Assembly: GCA_011009095.1 (NCBI GenBank)
Contig: VTPC01008686.1
Location: 47,712 to 111,711 of the forward strand
DNA length: 64,000 nt
Reading direction: 5' to 3'
Source of the DNA: Ignelater luminosus
Lineage: Eukaryota; Arthropoda; Insecta; Coleoptera; Elateridae
The notes below the pieces were generated by a model. That model ran no database searches, was not told the DNA's origin, and saw only the letters and a program-made list of their open reading frames with translations. The position numbers were made by a program, and so were the translations under genes. Positions 10,929 through 21,367 of this stretch are shown here, piece after piece. Position 1 is the stretch's first letter; each line of letters begins with the position of its first letter.

Positions 10929-12568
10929 GCCCCTGGGAGACTGGCAAACACACCCACAGACCCCCGCTTCTACGATCGCCATTTCCACCGAGTCAATAAG
11001 CACATCGAAAACCTTCGCGAAATCCATCCCCTGGTGATGGTTCCCCCCCCTTAAACTACCTCGCCCAGACATCATCGCCCCTATCAGTGAAGTCGAAACA
11101 TCCACCGCCATCGCCTCTGGCAAGAACTCCGCCCCCGGCGAGGACACCATCACCAGAAGGGCTCTGCGCCATCTTCCCCCGCTCGCTATCACCCTGCTCA
11201 CTATCATCTTTAACTGCTGCTTACTCAGCGGTTACTTCCCCTCCGCCTGGAAAACTGCCCAGGTCATCATGCTCCTAAAACCAAACAAGCGAGCCTCCGA
11301 CCCCTGTTCCTACAGACCCATCGCCCTCCTCAACGTTCTCGGCAAGATCTTCGAGAGGATCCTCACCGACCGACTCACCGTATTCGCCACCGACCATGAC
11401 ATAATTCCCAACCACCAATTCGGCTTTCGGAAAGGCAGATCCACTAACGACCTTATTCTCCGCCTCCACTCAGACGCCAGCAGAGCAATAAACTCCGGCC
11501 GCTGCGTCATAGCCACATTTTTAGACATCGAACGTGCTTTCGATAAGGTTTGGCATGAGGGACTTCTCCTCAAGCTCATCCGGGCCAACCTCCCCCTCCC
11601 ATTCGTCCGCGTTATCAACAGCTTTTTGTCTCATCGACAACACCAAGTCCGAGTCGGCCAAAACCTCTCGCGAAAATTCACCCCCCTCGCAGGCGTCCCC
11701 CAAGGGGCCATCCTCTCTCCTGTGCTCTTCACCCTCTTCTGCCGAGACATCCCCCTCCCCCAACACCCCAGCACCTGCCTGGTCCAATGCGCGGACGACA
11801 CCGCACTCTGGGTGTCGGCCGGGAACACCGCCGCCGGCTCCAGGATCCTCTCGCAAGAACTTGCGAGGCTGGAGGCTTGGTTCCGACGGTGGCATATAAA
11901 ACCCAATCCTAACAAAACCCAAACCATCCTCTTCCGCCATAAACATCAAACACAAACCCGCCGCCTCACCTACAATAACATCCACCTGGACCTCTGGGGA
12001 TCCCCCCCTCGAGCTATCCCCACACATTAAGTACCTCGGTATCACCTTCTCCGCCACCCTTAACTGGGCAGAGACGCGGTTCTGCCTGTCGTCAGTGCGG
12101 AAACGCGCCTCCCTTCTCTCCAAGATCCGTGGCGGCATCACCGGCTGCCACTCCCGCACCCTCATCCACACGTATAAAACCTACATCCGACCCATCCTAG
12201 ATTACAGATTCTCATGCTTCTCTACCTCCCCCAAGCGTTTCATCAAACAACTCCTATCCAAAGAGAGGGCCATCTGCAGGAGGATTCTCGGTCTGGATCG
12301 CTGCCACCCCTTCGGGGAGGTTTGCGACCGCACCGGAATTCCCCCTATAGACGCCTGTCTCGAACTCCTAAGGCATCGTTTTGCCACCAAAGCCACTGCC
12401 ACCAACAATACCTTCATCCTAGACGTCCTCCGCTCTCATCCAAGCAGCAACCGCTGGAAACCGAGGGTGAAAATGAAACACCCTCCCTCCAGATTCCTTC
12501 AATGCACCCAGGATCTCCCTCCTGACCTACAGGAGGTTCTTGATTCCACGCCACTAACCTACAGATAA
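10929..12568 (+). pseudogene. Jockey ORF2 reverse transcriptase, nearly open, two +1 shifts
   Basis: This encodes the reverse transcriptase that would copy the LINE RNA at a nicked target site. Three overlapping frames read continuously: 10929-11050, about 11050-12030, and 12008-12568. Motifs in order are APGED and SYRPIALLNVLGKIFERI (fingers), NHQFGFRKGRSTNDLI, the palm motif FLDIERAFDKVWHEG, then AGVPQGAILSPVLFTLF. The catalytic box at 11788-11799 reads CADD instead of YADD. The thumb has KYLGITFSATLNW, and the C-terminus ends TPLTYR. Both frame changes are +1 and sit in C-runs (11043-11050 and 12002-12008). Apart from these there is no internal stop over about 1.6 kb. It is either a young copy or one carrying homopolymer sequencing errors. 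The Tyr-to-Cys change in the active site would probably impair activity if real. Confidence 0.9.
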
Positions 12569-12640
12569 CCTCCTCAAACCACCCCCCCTCCACCCACATA
12601 ACTAACCACCATACCCCTAAATCCTCCAACAGAGCAAACT

Positions 12641-12672
12641 GTGGGGGGGGGTGGTTCTAAAAAGAACCGTTT
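12641..12672 (+). other. Conserved LINE 3' UTR hairpin, copy 2
   Basis: After a G-run, GGTTCT (12653-12658), loop AAAA and AGAACC (12663-12668) form a perfect six-base-pair stem with a four-base loop. GTTT follows. Copies lie at 9570 and 28676. Here the stem starts 85 bases after the ORF2 stop, and in the 28-kb copy 82 bases after a stop. Conserved position implies a real 3' UTR element, perhaps one recognised by the element's own reverse transcriptase. Read on the minus strand the stem-loop is GGTTCTTTTTAGAACC, which fits the histone mRNA 3' stem-loop consensus GGYYYUHHUHARRRCC. Confidence 0.65.
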
Positions 12673-12714
12673 CCCACATTCTTACATTCTCACATAACAT
12701 CATACATCTCCATC

Positions 12715-12790
12715 ACACATCATCACTACATAACACACCACACACCATCACCACACACCATCACCACACACCACTACCACACATCATAAC
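12715..12790 (+). repeat. CA-rich microsatellite (CACCAT/CACACC)
   Basis: Short imperfect iterations of CACACCATCAC and relatives within the LINE 3' region. Such simple repeats are common in LINE tails. The unit is not perfectly periodic. Confidence 0.7.
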
Positions 12791-13104
12791 CAGAAGAAAC
12801 TTTTCAGCCCTTCTCCGATATCTCTCGACAGCCCCATACTTCAGCCATCATCAACATCAGTCTTCACCTCCACAGCCCCGTCAACTCGCGCGCCCTCCAC
12901 CCACCATCCTACCGCGAAGCCTCCCAATCTACCTCATCTACCTTGCTACTTCTTCTAATTCAATTTCCAACCACACCTGCCTCGACGGACTTACGGAGGA
13001 GAAACGCACTCTGGCTTCCCCCCCCCCCCACCACAACACCTTTTCTATCAAGGCTTCAGAGACGTATAGAGTCTAAAGCCGCTGCTCTGAACGAGCAGCA
13101 CCCT

Positions 13105-13318
13105 GCGATGAGACGCCCCTGGGAGACGCTGGCTTGCGGCGTGTACACCCTGGACGTAGCCTGATGCACTCGCACGCGATGTTGGCGGTCGAATAGATAA
13201 CTGCTAATTAACCCGAGGAAGCAGGCGGAAATCTTGGTGGCTCTAAGCTTAAAAAGAAGCCTTCGTGTTAAACCTTGTTGAAGGCCCTCTCGATATCGAG
13301 AAACCTGGCCGTTACACA
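13105..13318 (-). pseudogene. Jockey reverse transcriptase fragment, opposite strand
   Basis: Read on the minus strand this matches the palm of the same kind of Jockey RT as the neighbouring plus-strand copy: FLDIERAFNKV, a stop where Trp is expected, HEG, then (after a frameshift) LKLRATKI, SSYLFDRQHRVRV and YTPQASVSQG. It lies tail-to-tail against the plus-strand Jockey element, and the join near 13104 is sharp. Only about 70 codons survive. It could be a separate insertion or an inverted part of the same family produced by rearrangement. Confidence 0.75.
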
Positions 13319-16207
13319 ACGTTGAGAAGACTTGAGATAAACGGGAAGATTCGACAGGTTAATACTAATAACTATAGCAAATGATTTCTAGCTTGAAAAT
13401 GAAAATTTTGCAGTTCTAGTTTCAAAAATTATATCTCAAGCATTTTGAAATTAGTTAAGAAGCCGTCAACAATGTTGTTCGTATTAAATAGTAAATTCTC
13501 CACAATACTTTCTTAGTTTCCTAGTAATCACAATTCGAGAACCGTCGATTTAAGCTAATAAATTGTCACAGAGCAGAGGTTTCGAATTTATAACTATTCT
13601 AGCACAGCGATTTCAAATCGTGTCTTTTATAAACTCAGACTCCATGGAAAGATTATGAATTCATCTTTCCGGGGTTAAAATCGTCTATGGCTCAAATCTG
13701 AGTCATTTCCCCTGTCGATACTGTAACGGCACGTCTCTATAAATATTAAAAATCCGAATATTTAATTTGAATATCGAACCAACTCTTTAAATGTTCTGAA
13801 GTCTAAAAGCTAGTGGTATCTAGTGTTAAAAAATGGAAGTAAGGAATTACTAAATTTTCCTGCTGAATTTATTTGTCCCTTCATTCGGAAATGAAAGCCT
13901 TTAGGTCCGTCATACATACTTTATTGTTAATTTAAATATTAGTGATATAATGGTATGGTTTTGGTTGATTAATTTAATTCTCCTTGAGTCATCTTGGTTG
14001 TTTCAAAAAATGATTTTTTAATCTGGGTAGATTATTTATATTTTCCTTCGAAATCTGCAGATGTAATTGAAATTTCTTTATTCAACATTTAAAAAAGCGT
14101 AATAATAGGTAAAAATTTGAATTTAATACAGAACTTTATAGTCGTAATATTGCTGTTGTCCTTGGCAATTTGAAAATCTTTCTTCGATATTCATTTGCTC
14201 TTTAATGTAATACTATGATTTATAAAATACAAAGCTAATGATCTTTGCTGTGTTTTGGTTTATGGAAAAAGCCAAGGTTGACATTTGAAGATTCTATACA
14301 TAACAAACAAGTTTCTGGATTTACCATTTTTAATGGGAAAGTCAGTGGCGCCATTGTGATTAAATATTTATTGTGTCGAATCTTAATTTTTCTAAATCCA
14401 CAAAACACAAACTTGGAATCTTACTTTTTACCTAATTAGGCATAGACATCAAGTATAAAATACTTTCAACGGATTAGCGCAATTACATTTGTTAAGGTTT
14501 CTCTTTCTAAGTACTCACTTTATTTCCTTTTAAAGCAACTTGATTATCTTTGTATTTATTTGATTTTTTCGAGAATAGAACAAAGAATCGAAAGATATAT
14601 TAGTGGTTAAATACGAAGATTATATTGACCATTGTTAAAAAAGTTTCAGAAAAAAAGTAAATTACACCAGAATATTTTAATATTGAACTAAACACAGATA
14701 ATAGTGGATAATGACAATAATTGAATAAATATTGGAAATAAACAGAATAGAATCAAACAAGCAAATTCAAAGAAATTATAAATGTGTGATGGAAAAAATG
14801 ACTTGAATGCACAGTAATAACAAATAATTACACTCTATAGAGATCTCATCAAATATTAAAAAATAAACACGTCTACATAATACACAAAAGCGAGATTTTG
14901 TATTATAAAATCCAAATAAACAATTGCGTGATAGACATATTATAATAGTAGATACGAAGAACTTCCATCGGTTTTGTTAATGGGTTATGAACAACACACA
15001 CAATTGCAGGAGTAACGTAGCGTCTGTACAAACTCAATTATCGTCAATTTTACTGATCCGTATGGGTCGTCAAAACCTTATTTCGATCATTAACAATTAT
15101 TCAATAATAAATCAGTATTTGCTTTGTAAATATTTCATAACACGTACTTAGTAATGCTACGGTTGTAGAGAGGCGGAAACATGGACTGCCTCTTGTGTAT
15201 TGAAAAACAACTAGAGATACGTAGGAGTGGAGAACGTCTTTATTCGATGGTGATTTTTGATTTTATTAATGTAAAGGGTATAAAATGCAATAGTCGACAC
15301 AAGTATCTCTATACCAAGTAAGATTTTATTTAAGACTGTAATTTGAGCTTGATTTGTATTTAACAATATTCTCGCTTGCCCAAAGTGTAGTATGCAGTAT
15401 CATTAATATTAACAGGCCCATCTCTACAAATTTAGTTTGAAAGTAAGACAACACAGTGCACCCCGTAACGTAATGAGGTTCGATATTTGTAGTGGATGTA
15501 AGTAAATAGCGGTTCGTGACGATAATTGACTGTATTATTATATCGAAATATTGATAAAATGACGATGTACTGGCACCTCACGATGTCTTAGCTATGAAAA
15601 ATGTTCCGCCGGTAATTTTTGTGTTTGTTCGCTTTTGCATTAATAATTACAAGCGGAACATGAAAAGAGGAAAAAATCACCAAATTACATATGAATTGTG
15701 CAATTATAAGATTCTTATCGATTTGATTAATTCGTGTAATTAGTTATTTGTGTTTTGTCCTCTGAATTCTAAAAATATCGATTTCTAGGTAATAATGTCA
15801 ACGAAACAAAAATTGTACTAATTTAATCCTTTGCCAAAAATTTTGTCTCTTAGTTTTAGCTTCCAGTACCCTCATAATTAAATACCTTGTTTGTAATTAA
15901 ATGATCAGCACAAAATCAGTTTAGGATTTGCCATTCTGCTAACCCTATCACTGTTACAGTTGATAAATCGTAGTTTTTTTGCATTTAAGACCAAGAGACG
16001 TAAATTCGTAGTTACTGTTCTGCAGTTTCAGGTAAGAGTTCCATGCCCAAATCCCTTTCATCAAAGCTTCCCATGAGCTTTCTTAATGTTGTCATATATT
16101 AACATAGAATCATCTTGTACCATTAGAAGTCATCATTGTCCCCAGTTTGTTTGACTTTGCTGTCTATCCCTAATCTGGGAAAAACGTATTTACGCTTCAG
16201 AAAGGCG
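13319..16207. other. AT-rich stretch without recognised genes
   Basis: Very AT-rich, with at most a 64-codon frame (14245-14439) and no family match. No repeats with clear periodicity, no TE termini and no RNA genes were seen. Confidence 0.5.
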
Positions 16208-16990
16208 TTAACAGGAGATGCCTTCACGAGTATTCAACGAAGCCAAAATTTGCCTTGGCATGCCTTGTATAAAGTGTTCAATATTCTCCCATTCTTTCAC
16301 CAACGCCAATTTCAGTTCTTGTAACGTCTCTGGATGAACTGCGCGAGCCCTGGCACGTCTTTCTATAAATCATACTAAAGAAGCTTTACGAGATTCATGT
16401 AAGCGCTCCTTGTAGGTCATTCCTACTTGCTCTAGATAATCGGGCCCGATTAATGGTGCGAGAGGAAAAACGTTATCTTGAAAAGGATGTCCTTAATATA
16501 ATAAGAGGCATTTAAAAACCTGCTGAAAAACAAAAACCATCACAGACCCTTCCCTAATAAATTTTCTTGTTGCAGAAATTCGCTTCCTCTCCATATCCCA
16601 TGGTGTCCGTCTGCTGAACGCAAGCACAATCGCTATTCATCCAAGAAAGGAACTCGCCTTCTACCGTTCTCTTCCCAGGATTGATGAATCTAGCAAACTC
16701 GGATCGTTGTTGTTCGTGCTGTACCGTGAGCGTCGGTACGCGGGCTGCTCTCCGTGCCTTCAAACCAGTTTGTAAGCACTTTCAGTGCAACAGTAATGAT
16801 TCTGAAAGCTTGGGAGCATTCAAAATCTGTCGTCGACTTTAACCACGGACTCAGGGGTACATGTGTGTCTCACCATACCGTTGAAGACCTCTGCGCGCTG
16901 TTGACTTTGGTTTTCCAATCGTACAAGCAGCATATCAGACACTTCGGCCATCTTCCACTAATACCACTGCCCTTTCAACTTCTTCGAGTT
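16208..16990 (-). pseudogene. Tc1-like transposase pseudogene
   Basis: On the minus strand a Tc1-family DDE transposase can be followed from its N-terminal helix-turn-helix region to its C-terminus, with stops and frameshifts. Recognisable blocks in order are EEVERAVVLVEDGRSV, YAACTIGKPKSTARR, LKARRAARVPTLTVQHEQQR and SEFARF. The first catalytic block reads DE, a stop codon where Ser is expected, then RLCLRSADG. Near the end come FQDN, YLEQVGM, RRARARAVHPETLQELKLAL and the terminal NTREGISC before a stop at 16208-16210. The segment normally holding SPDLNPIEH, with the last catalytic residue, is lost or unrecognisable. The length is about 780 bp of the usual roughly 1 kb ORF. Terminal inverted repeats were not found. 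It is inactive. Confidence 0.8.
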
Positions 16991-17574
16991 ATTTGCATTT
17001 TTCAGGGCAGAAACTTTCAATAACGAGACAGCAATCACCATGAAAAACTTTACAAAAAATCTTCACTATGCAAGATTGACAGGAAATGCAAAATGAAACT
17101 CAACTGAAATCCTTATCAAAAGATTAATTTGAAATGATGTAAACACAAACAGTGACAGACCATGAGTCTTAAGTCAGTACCTAGCTTTGGTCTGTAAACA
17201 AAGCTTGTCGACGAAACAGGATAAAATCAAAGCGTGCCACTTTTTTTGTAACTCAGTGAACATAGAGAACTAGGAATAAAGAAACTGAAAACTAGTAAAA
17301 TCACACTAACAACCAGCAGAACTTAATTATCTAAAATTAGCCATTTCATTCTGATCATACTCTGCAGTTACATCGAACTTGGTCTTGCACACAGTGGTGG
17401 GAACAGTACTTCTAGCCATCTTTCATTCAACAGTCTGTATTTGGCAAAAGAACGAAATATAAATTTCATGACTTAGAAACATCCGGGATCTCTCGTAATT
17501 AAAAATCCAGATTGGAACTCGCTACGAAGAAAATATTTGGGATAGCAAAGAGAAGGATCTATAGTTGAGTTTCT
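16991..17574. other. No feature recognised
   Basis: AT-rich sequence between the Tc1 pseudogene and the inverted LINE segment. The missing upstream TIR of the Tc1 copy could lie here, but none was recognised. Confidence 0.45.
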
Positions 17575-18056
17575 CTTGGTGTAGGCATCTGAACCTAGAG
17601 CTTTGTTATTTTTCACAGCTTTCATGGTTTTTTTCAATTTCATATGCTTTTATATCTGGTACGTCTTCTGATACGGCGTTTCGGATTTTTTGTTTCACAT
17701 TCTTTTGCATGTTTGTGCTTAGCTTTTTTTCGAACTATAAGGGTTTCTATAAGAATCTTCTATTACCTTTGTCATTTTGTCTATATCTGTTTCCTCTCTA
17801 TTCTGATGGCCATTAATACATATAATTTTGTTATTCCTTAGTGATGGTCTTAAACACTTGATGCCTCTCTTTCTTTCTATAATTTTTTCAATTAAAACTT
17901 CATTATGTTTTCTTATATCCTTCTTGATATATTCTTTTATGGTTTTGTTTAGCTCTATATACTCGAATGTTTTTCTTTTCACTTACCTTGTCTTTTTTAT
18001 CTTTTTTCTTTGCCAATACTTTTTTATTGCTACTTCCATGAGTTGTTTTGTCAGGT
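17575..18056 (-). pseudogene. RTE-like LINE, pre-RT linker segment (inverted)
   Basis: The minus strand reads LTKQLMEVAIKKY, then KTFEYIELNKTIKEYIKKD, IRKHNEVLIEKIIERKRG, HQNREETDIDKMTKVIEDSY, and after a stop VPDIKAYEIEKTMKAVKNNK followed by ALGSD. This is the typical lysine-rich linker between endonuclease and RT in insect RTE-like polyproteins, ending at the first RT motif (normally KAPGED). One stop or shift separates the two long blocks. The segment meets the plus-strand part at about 18056/18057. Confidence 0.75.
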
Positions 18057-19200
18057 TTTTATTCATACTATTAATCGTTTTCATGAGGATTATCACCAAC
18101 AGATTAACAGAAAAACTTTCCATAAAGGATACAGCACTTCATAACATCTCACTATGAGAATTCTAATTGAGAAAATCAACGAATATCATCTAGCTTTACA
18201 CCTTCCGTTTGTAGATTACGGCTTTTGATACTATAGAGGCAGAAGAGCAAGCCATGAACAACAGCAGAATAGATTCCAGAGGCAGGCAACTTATCCACTG
18301 TATAAATCGGAAAGCAAAAATGACAATAAGATTAGATAAAGCAACGAATGGCAATAACATTAGATGAACCAACGAATCCCATATAAATTAATAGAAGGGT
18401 AAGACAAGGGGATGTAATATCCGCAAAACTATTTACCTTAGCTCTTGAAGATGTTTTCAAAACATTAGATTGGATCAAATTAGAAATGAATGTAAATGGA
18501 AAAAAATTAAACCCCCTGGGATTAGCAGGCGACGTAACGTTGTCCTAATTGGAAACTCATCTGAAGAAATACAAACTGTGATCAAACAGTTAGCAGAGGC
18601 TTCCGATAAAGTAGGTTTAAAGACCAAAATAATGACAAACACAGCGGAAATTAAAAAACAGACGAGTGAACAACTGTATGTCTTAAGAGAAATGTGGATG
18701 AATACGTATACCTGGGACAAATCATGAAACCGAATAAAGAAAATCAAACAGCCGAAGTAACAAGACGGACACAATTAGCATGGGCAGGATTTGGAAAACT
18801 AGCATGTATCTTTTCAATCAAAGCATACTCCCAATACCCACATATGGTTAGCAAACTTGAAAGCTTACCAAGAGAACCACAGACAAAATGGAGAAAACAC
18901 AAAGACCAATGGAAAGGGTCATGCTGGGAGTAAATCTGAAGGACAAAAACAGAGACACAAGGATCCGAGAGAAAACAAAAGTTGAAGATGTTACACAAAA
19001 AGTTGCTAGACTTAAGTTGAGCTTTGCAGGCCATACAGCAAGACAACTAAACGACAGATGGAATAGTGTCTAGAACACGAAGAAGGCTACAAAAGAGATG
19101 GAAAGACCTCGAGAAATCAATCGGAGTACACTGGAAAAAAGGAGCGCAAAACAGGGAAAAATGGAAGGAAGAGTCCAAGGTTAGTTGAGAGGGGGCTAAA
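18057..19200 (+). pseudogene. RTE-like LINE reverse transcriptase, palm to C-terminus
   Basis: The plus strand begins with FMRIITNRLTEKL, then EKINEYHLALHLPFVDYG and FDTIE, where the usual residues of the YEKAFD motif are partly deleted. RVRQGDVIS follows with Lys for Pro, then LFTLALEDVFKTLDW. The catalytic box at about 18522-18533 reads LAGD in place of FADD. The thumb has EYVYLGQIMKPNKENQTAEV. The C-terminal domain shows RPMERVMLGVNLKDKNRDTR, then KVEDVTQKVARLKLSFAGHT and ARQLNDRW. This C-terminal pattern is typical of the RTE group. Several shifts and stops and a mutated active site make it inactive. Confidence 0.8.
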
Positions 19201-19226
19201 GAAGAAGAAGAAGAAGAAGAAGAAGA
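19201..19226 (+). repeat. (GAA)n microsatellite tail
   Basis: About eight GAA units directly follow the LINE C-terminal region. RTE-type LINEs often end in a short simple repeat instead of poly-A, so this is read as the 3' tail. Confidence 0.85.
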
Positions 19227-20280
19227 CGACAAAGGAAATAATGGCATTCACGTTCGGAAGTAGCAAAGTTTTCACCATTTGTGCCATCAATACTGTGCTA
19301 CTCTTAAAATACTGAACGAAAGAAGCTACAATAGATATGCACATAAGAGAACACGACCGCACACACCAAGTTCTACATAAGCAAGAATCGAATAACAAAA
19401 TAGCATTCACCAAACGAAACGGTTCTAACTTCTTTATGTCCGGTTTTCATTTTTAGAAACTTCGCCGATCCGAAAAAAAATTTGTTGACAGTCTGTGACA
19501 ATCTGGAATACCTTTAGGACCTAGTTCAAGAAGTTCACCAAGAAGAAATCTTCAATTTTGTAAAGTATCAAGCTTAGATTGAGCCTAAGGATAAGGTAAG
19601 TTTGTAGAAAATCAGATTCGATAGATTTTAAGTTTAACAGTGATCAATATTTGAGACCTGTATACTTGTCAATAATCGTTTGTAAACTCCATTTGGAGTT
19701 CTATAAAAAGAACAATTTTAGCAGCTGTCAATCAAAAGAACAAGACAAATCAACTGTAATCGTGCAAATTAAAGGGATCTATCCATTGCAGCCGTGGATT
19801 GCATTAAAAGATTGTCTGTATTGTGAGTTCGATGAAGTCATGAAGAAATCAGCAATAACGGAAGGCTTTAATGCGGATGGGCTCGATTAAACAGAGAAGG
19901 CATCGACTTGAATTATTCAGTCGATGTTATCCACCCATTTACATCACGAGATTTCTGCATGCCATGGATTATGAGAATACTCTGGGTGACATTATTTCCG
20001 TGGATCGTCTTAATTCTTGCATATTTCTTTCAGTAAACACTGTACTGCAGGTGATGTACACGTGCTTGCCCAAAACCATCACCACCACCTCTCGCTCTGG
20101 CACGCTGTCCCCTCTTCTCAGGGATGCATCAATTGTCAAAAGCGTATGTGGAATTATAAGCAGCATCTTATTTCAGCTTCGGAGCCACTCGCCGTGATTC
20201 GTGATACATCTTGGTATGTGACTCTAGTTCACAACTAAGAATCCAACATCCCCGACATGTCTCTACACACCAACGACCCA
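19227..20280. other. No recognised gene
   Basis: Frames of 79 and 108 codons on the plus strand and 98 on the minus strand occur, partly shadows of the LINE tail. None has a known motif. Confidence 0.4.
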
Positions 20281-20339
20281 GTAGAAAACGTGCCCCACTT
20301 TCACTATTTAGGAGCACGGATCAATAGTGACGGCAACTG
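20281..20339 (+). pseudogene. LINE reverse transcriptase scrap (thumb motif)
   Basis: The translation VENVPHFHYLGARINSDGN matches the conserved V--V--F-YLG--I--DG thumb motif found in many LINE reverse transcriptases. Nothing else of that RT is evident around it. The clade cannot be told from so short a piece. Confidence 0.5.
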
Positions 20340-20423
20340 TCTAGTTTCCTAGTCAACCCGATCCCCTACATTCTGCTGTAAACATCGTTCCCACATTAAC
20401 CAGACAACCGTCGACGATACCGG

Positions 20424-21193
20424 AAGTAAATCCGTCCACAGCCAACATCAAGATCCGCAGCTGGAGGATTAATTTCACTGCAAAGACGGATCCTGTCGCC
20501 TTCTAAAAAAAGTTGGACGAAGTAAGTGTCCACCACAATATTTCAAAGGACCAGCTATTGGTGTTACTACCCGAACTGATGTGCGGAACAGCATTATACT
20601 GGTATAGGAATAATTAGGCCCGATGGGCCCGACTTTCTTCAGGACTTGCACGACTTTTACCTGCCGTCCAACTACAAGATCAACTTGGAAGTCGAAATCA
20701 GCCGGCACACCCAACACTATAAATTAGCTAAGACCATGACCAAGCCAAGCCAGCCCGAAACAAATCCATCTCAATGAACAGACAGAGAACTGGACCGCCG
20801 GTGCCGAGGCCAGCAGTTGTTTGTTGGAAATGCGGACAGAGTGGGCATTTCCGAATCGAATGTCGGAACCGATCAATCCTGTATGGGATCCAGTATGGAA
20901 TCCAGTATTATGTCCAGCGATTGTATCTGCCAGCAACCAAGAAGCTCGATCAGAGGGCCTGAAGTCCGGTCCCCAGCCGCTGCCTTCGATTGAATAGTGT
21001 ATTGTATACCAGACCTTTCATTCTTGTAGGCATTAATGGACGTCAGTTTAGGGCTTTAATAGACACCGGTTGTGTCGCAACCTTCGTAGAAGATGAAGCT
21101 GCCCGTCTACTGAAGAATTACAGCCGACTGCCCAAGTTCGTAAATGCCATCGCTATAAACCATGAATCCGTCCGAGTTACCAAGGCATTGTAG
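20424..21193 (+). pseudogene. Ty3/Gypsy-type gag-protease fragment, copy 1
   Basis: This is a remnant of an LTR retrotransposon covering part of the capsid, the nucleocapsid and the protease. Capsid text is broken but homologous to copy 2 at 25.6 kb (block DFYLPSNYKINLEVEISR). The zinc knuckle CWKCGQSGHFRIEC at 20822-20863 is an intact CX2CX4HX4C. The aspartic protease core FRALIDTGCVATFVEDEAAR has its catalytic DTG at about 21062-21070. The order matches Ty3/Gypsy gag-pol. No RT, integrase or LTR was found. Stops and shifts separate the parts. Both copies begin at the same point (AAGTAAATCCGTCCA), which suggests a shared derivative element. Confidence 0.75.
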
Positions 21194-21367
21194 GCCCCAA
21201 TCAAGGTTCTCGATCGCGAGATATTTGCTTTCGAGTTGTAATCCGATATTTTTAATCTAGAGTAATACATTAGTTGAAGTATTCATCGAAAGGCGATTAT
21301 GTAAAATGGCCAAGAGAATGGCGTTGCTCGTTACAGGACTCGAAGCAAATTTTCGGAATAGAAAAAT

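Larger units (their letters stand above)
10929..13104 (+). mobile_element. Jockey-clade LINE, 5'-truncated, with 3' UTR
   Basis: The element comprises an ORF2 reverse-transcriptase region (10929-12568) and a C-rich 3' region to about 13104. It is strikingly rich in C, unlike the AT-rich surroundings, so it has its own base composition. The endonuclease and ORF1 are missing, which is ordinary 5' truncation. The 3' UTR carries the conserved hairpin at 12641-12672, 85 bases after the stop, and a CA-rich microsatellite. The right end is set where a Jockey fragment on the opposite strand begins. No target-site duplication was identified, and the 3' boundary is approximate. Confidence 0.8.
17575..19226 (+). 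mobile_element. RTE-like LINE with inverted 5' segment (twin-priming structure)
   Basis: The left part (17575-18056) carries the region just upstream of the RT domain on the minus strand. The right part (18057-19226) carries RT palm, thumb and C-terminus on the plus strand and ends in a GAA microsatellite tail. The 5' part inverted to the left of an upright 3' part is the structure expected from twin priming during LINE insertion. About 65 codons of RT fingers between the two parts appear to be missing, and loss at the join is common in such events. Target-site duplications were not identified. Confidence 0.7.

Noticed and set aside
11521..12171. 216-codon minus-strand ORF opposite the Jockey RT
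   Set aside because: It is a shadow frame of the C-rich plus-strand coding sequence, which carries clear RT motifs.
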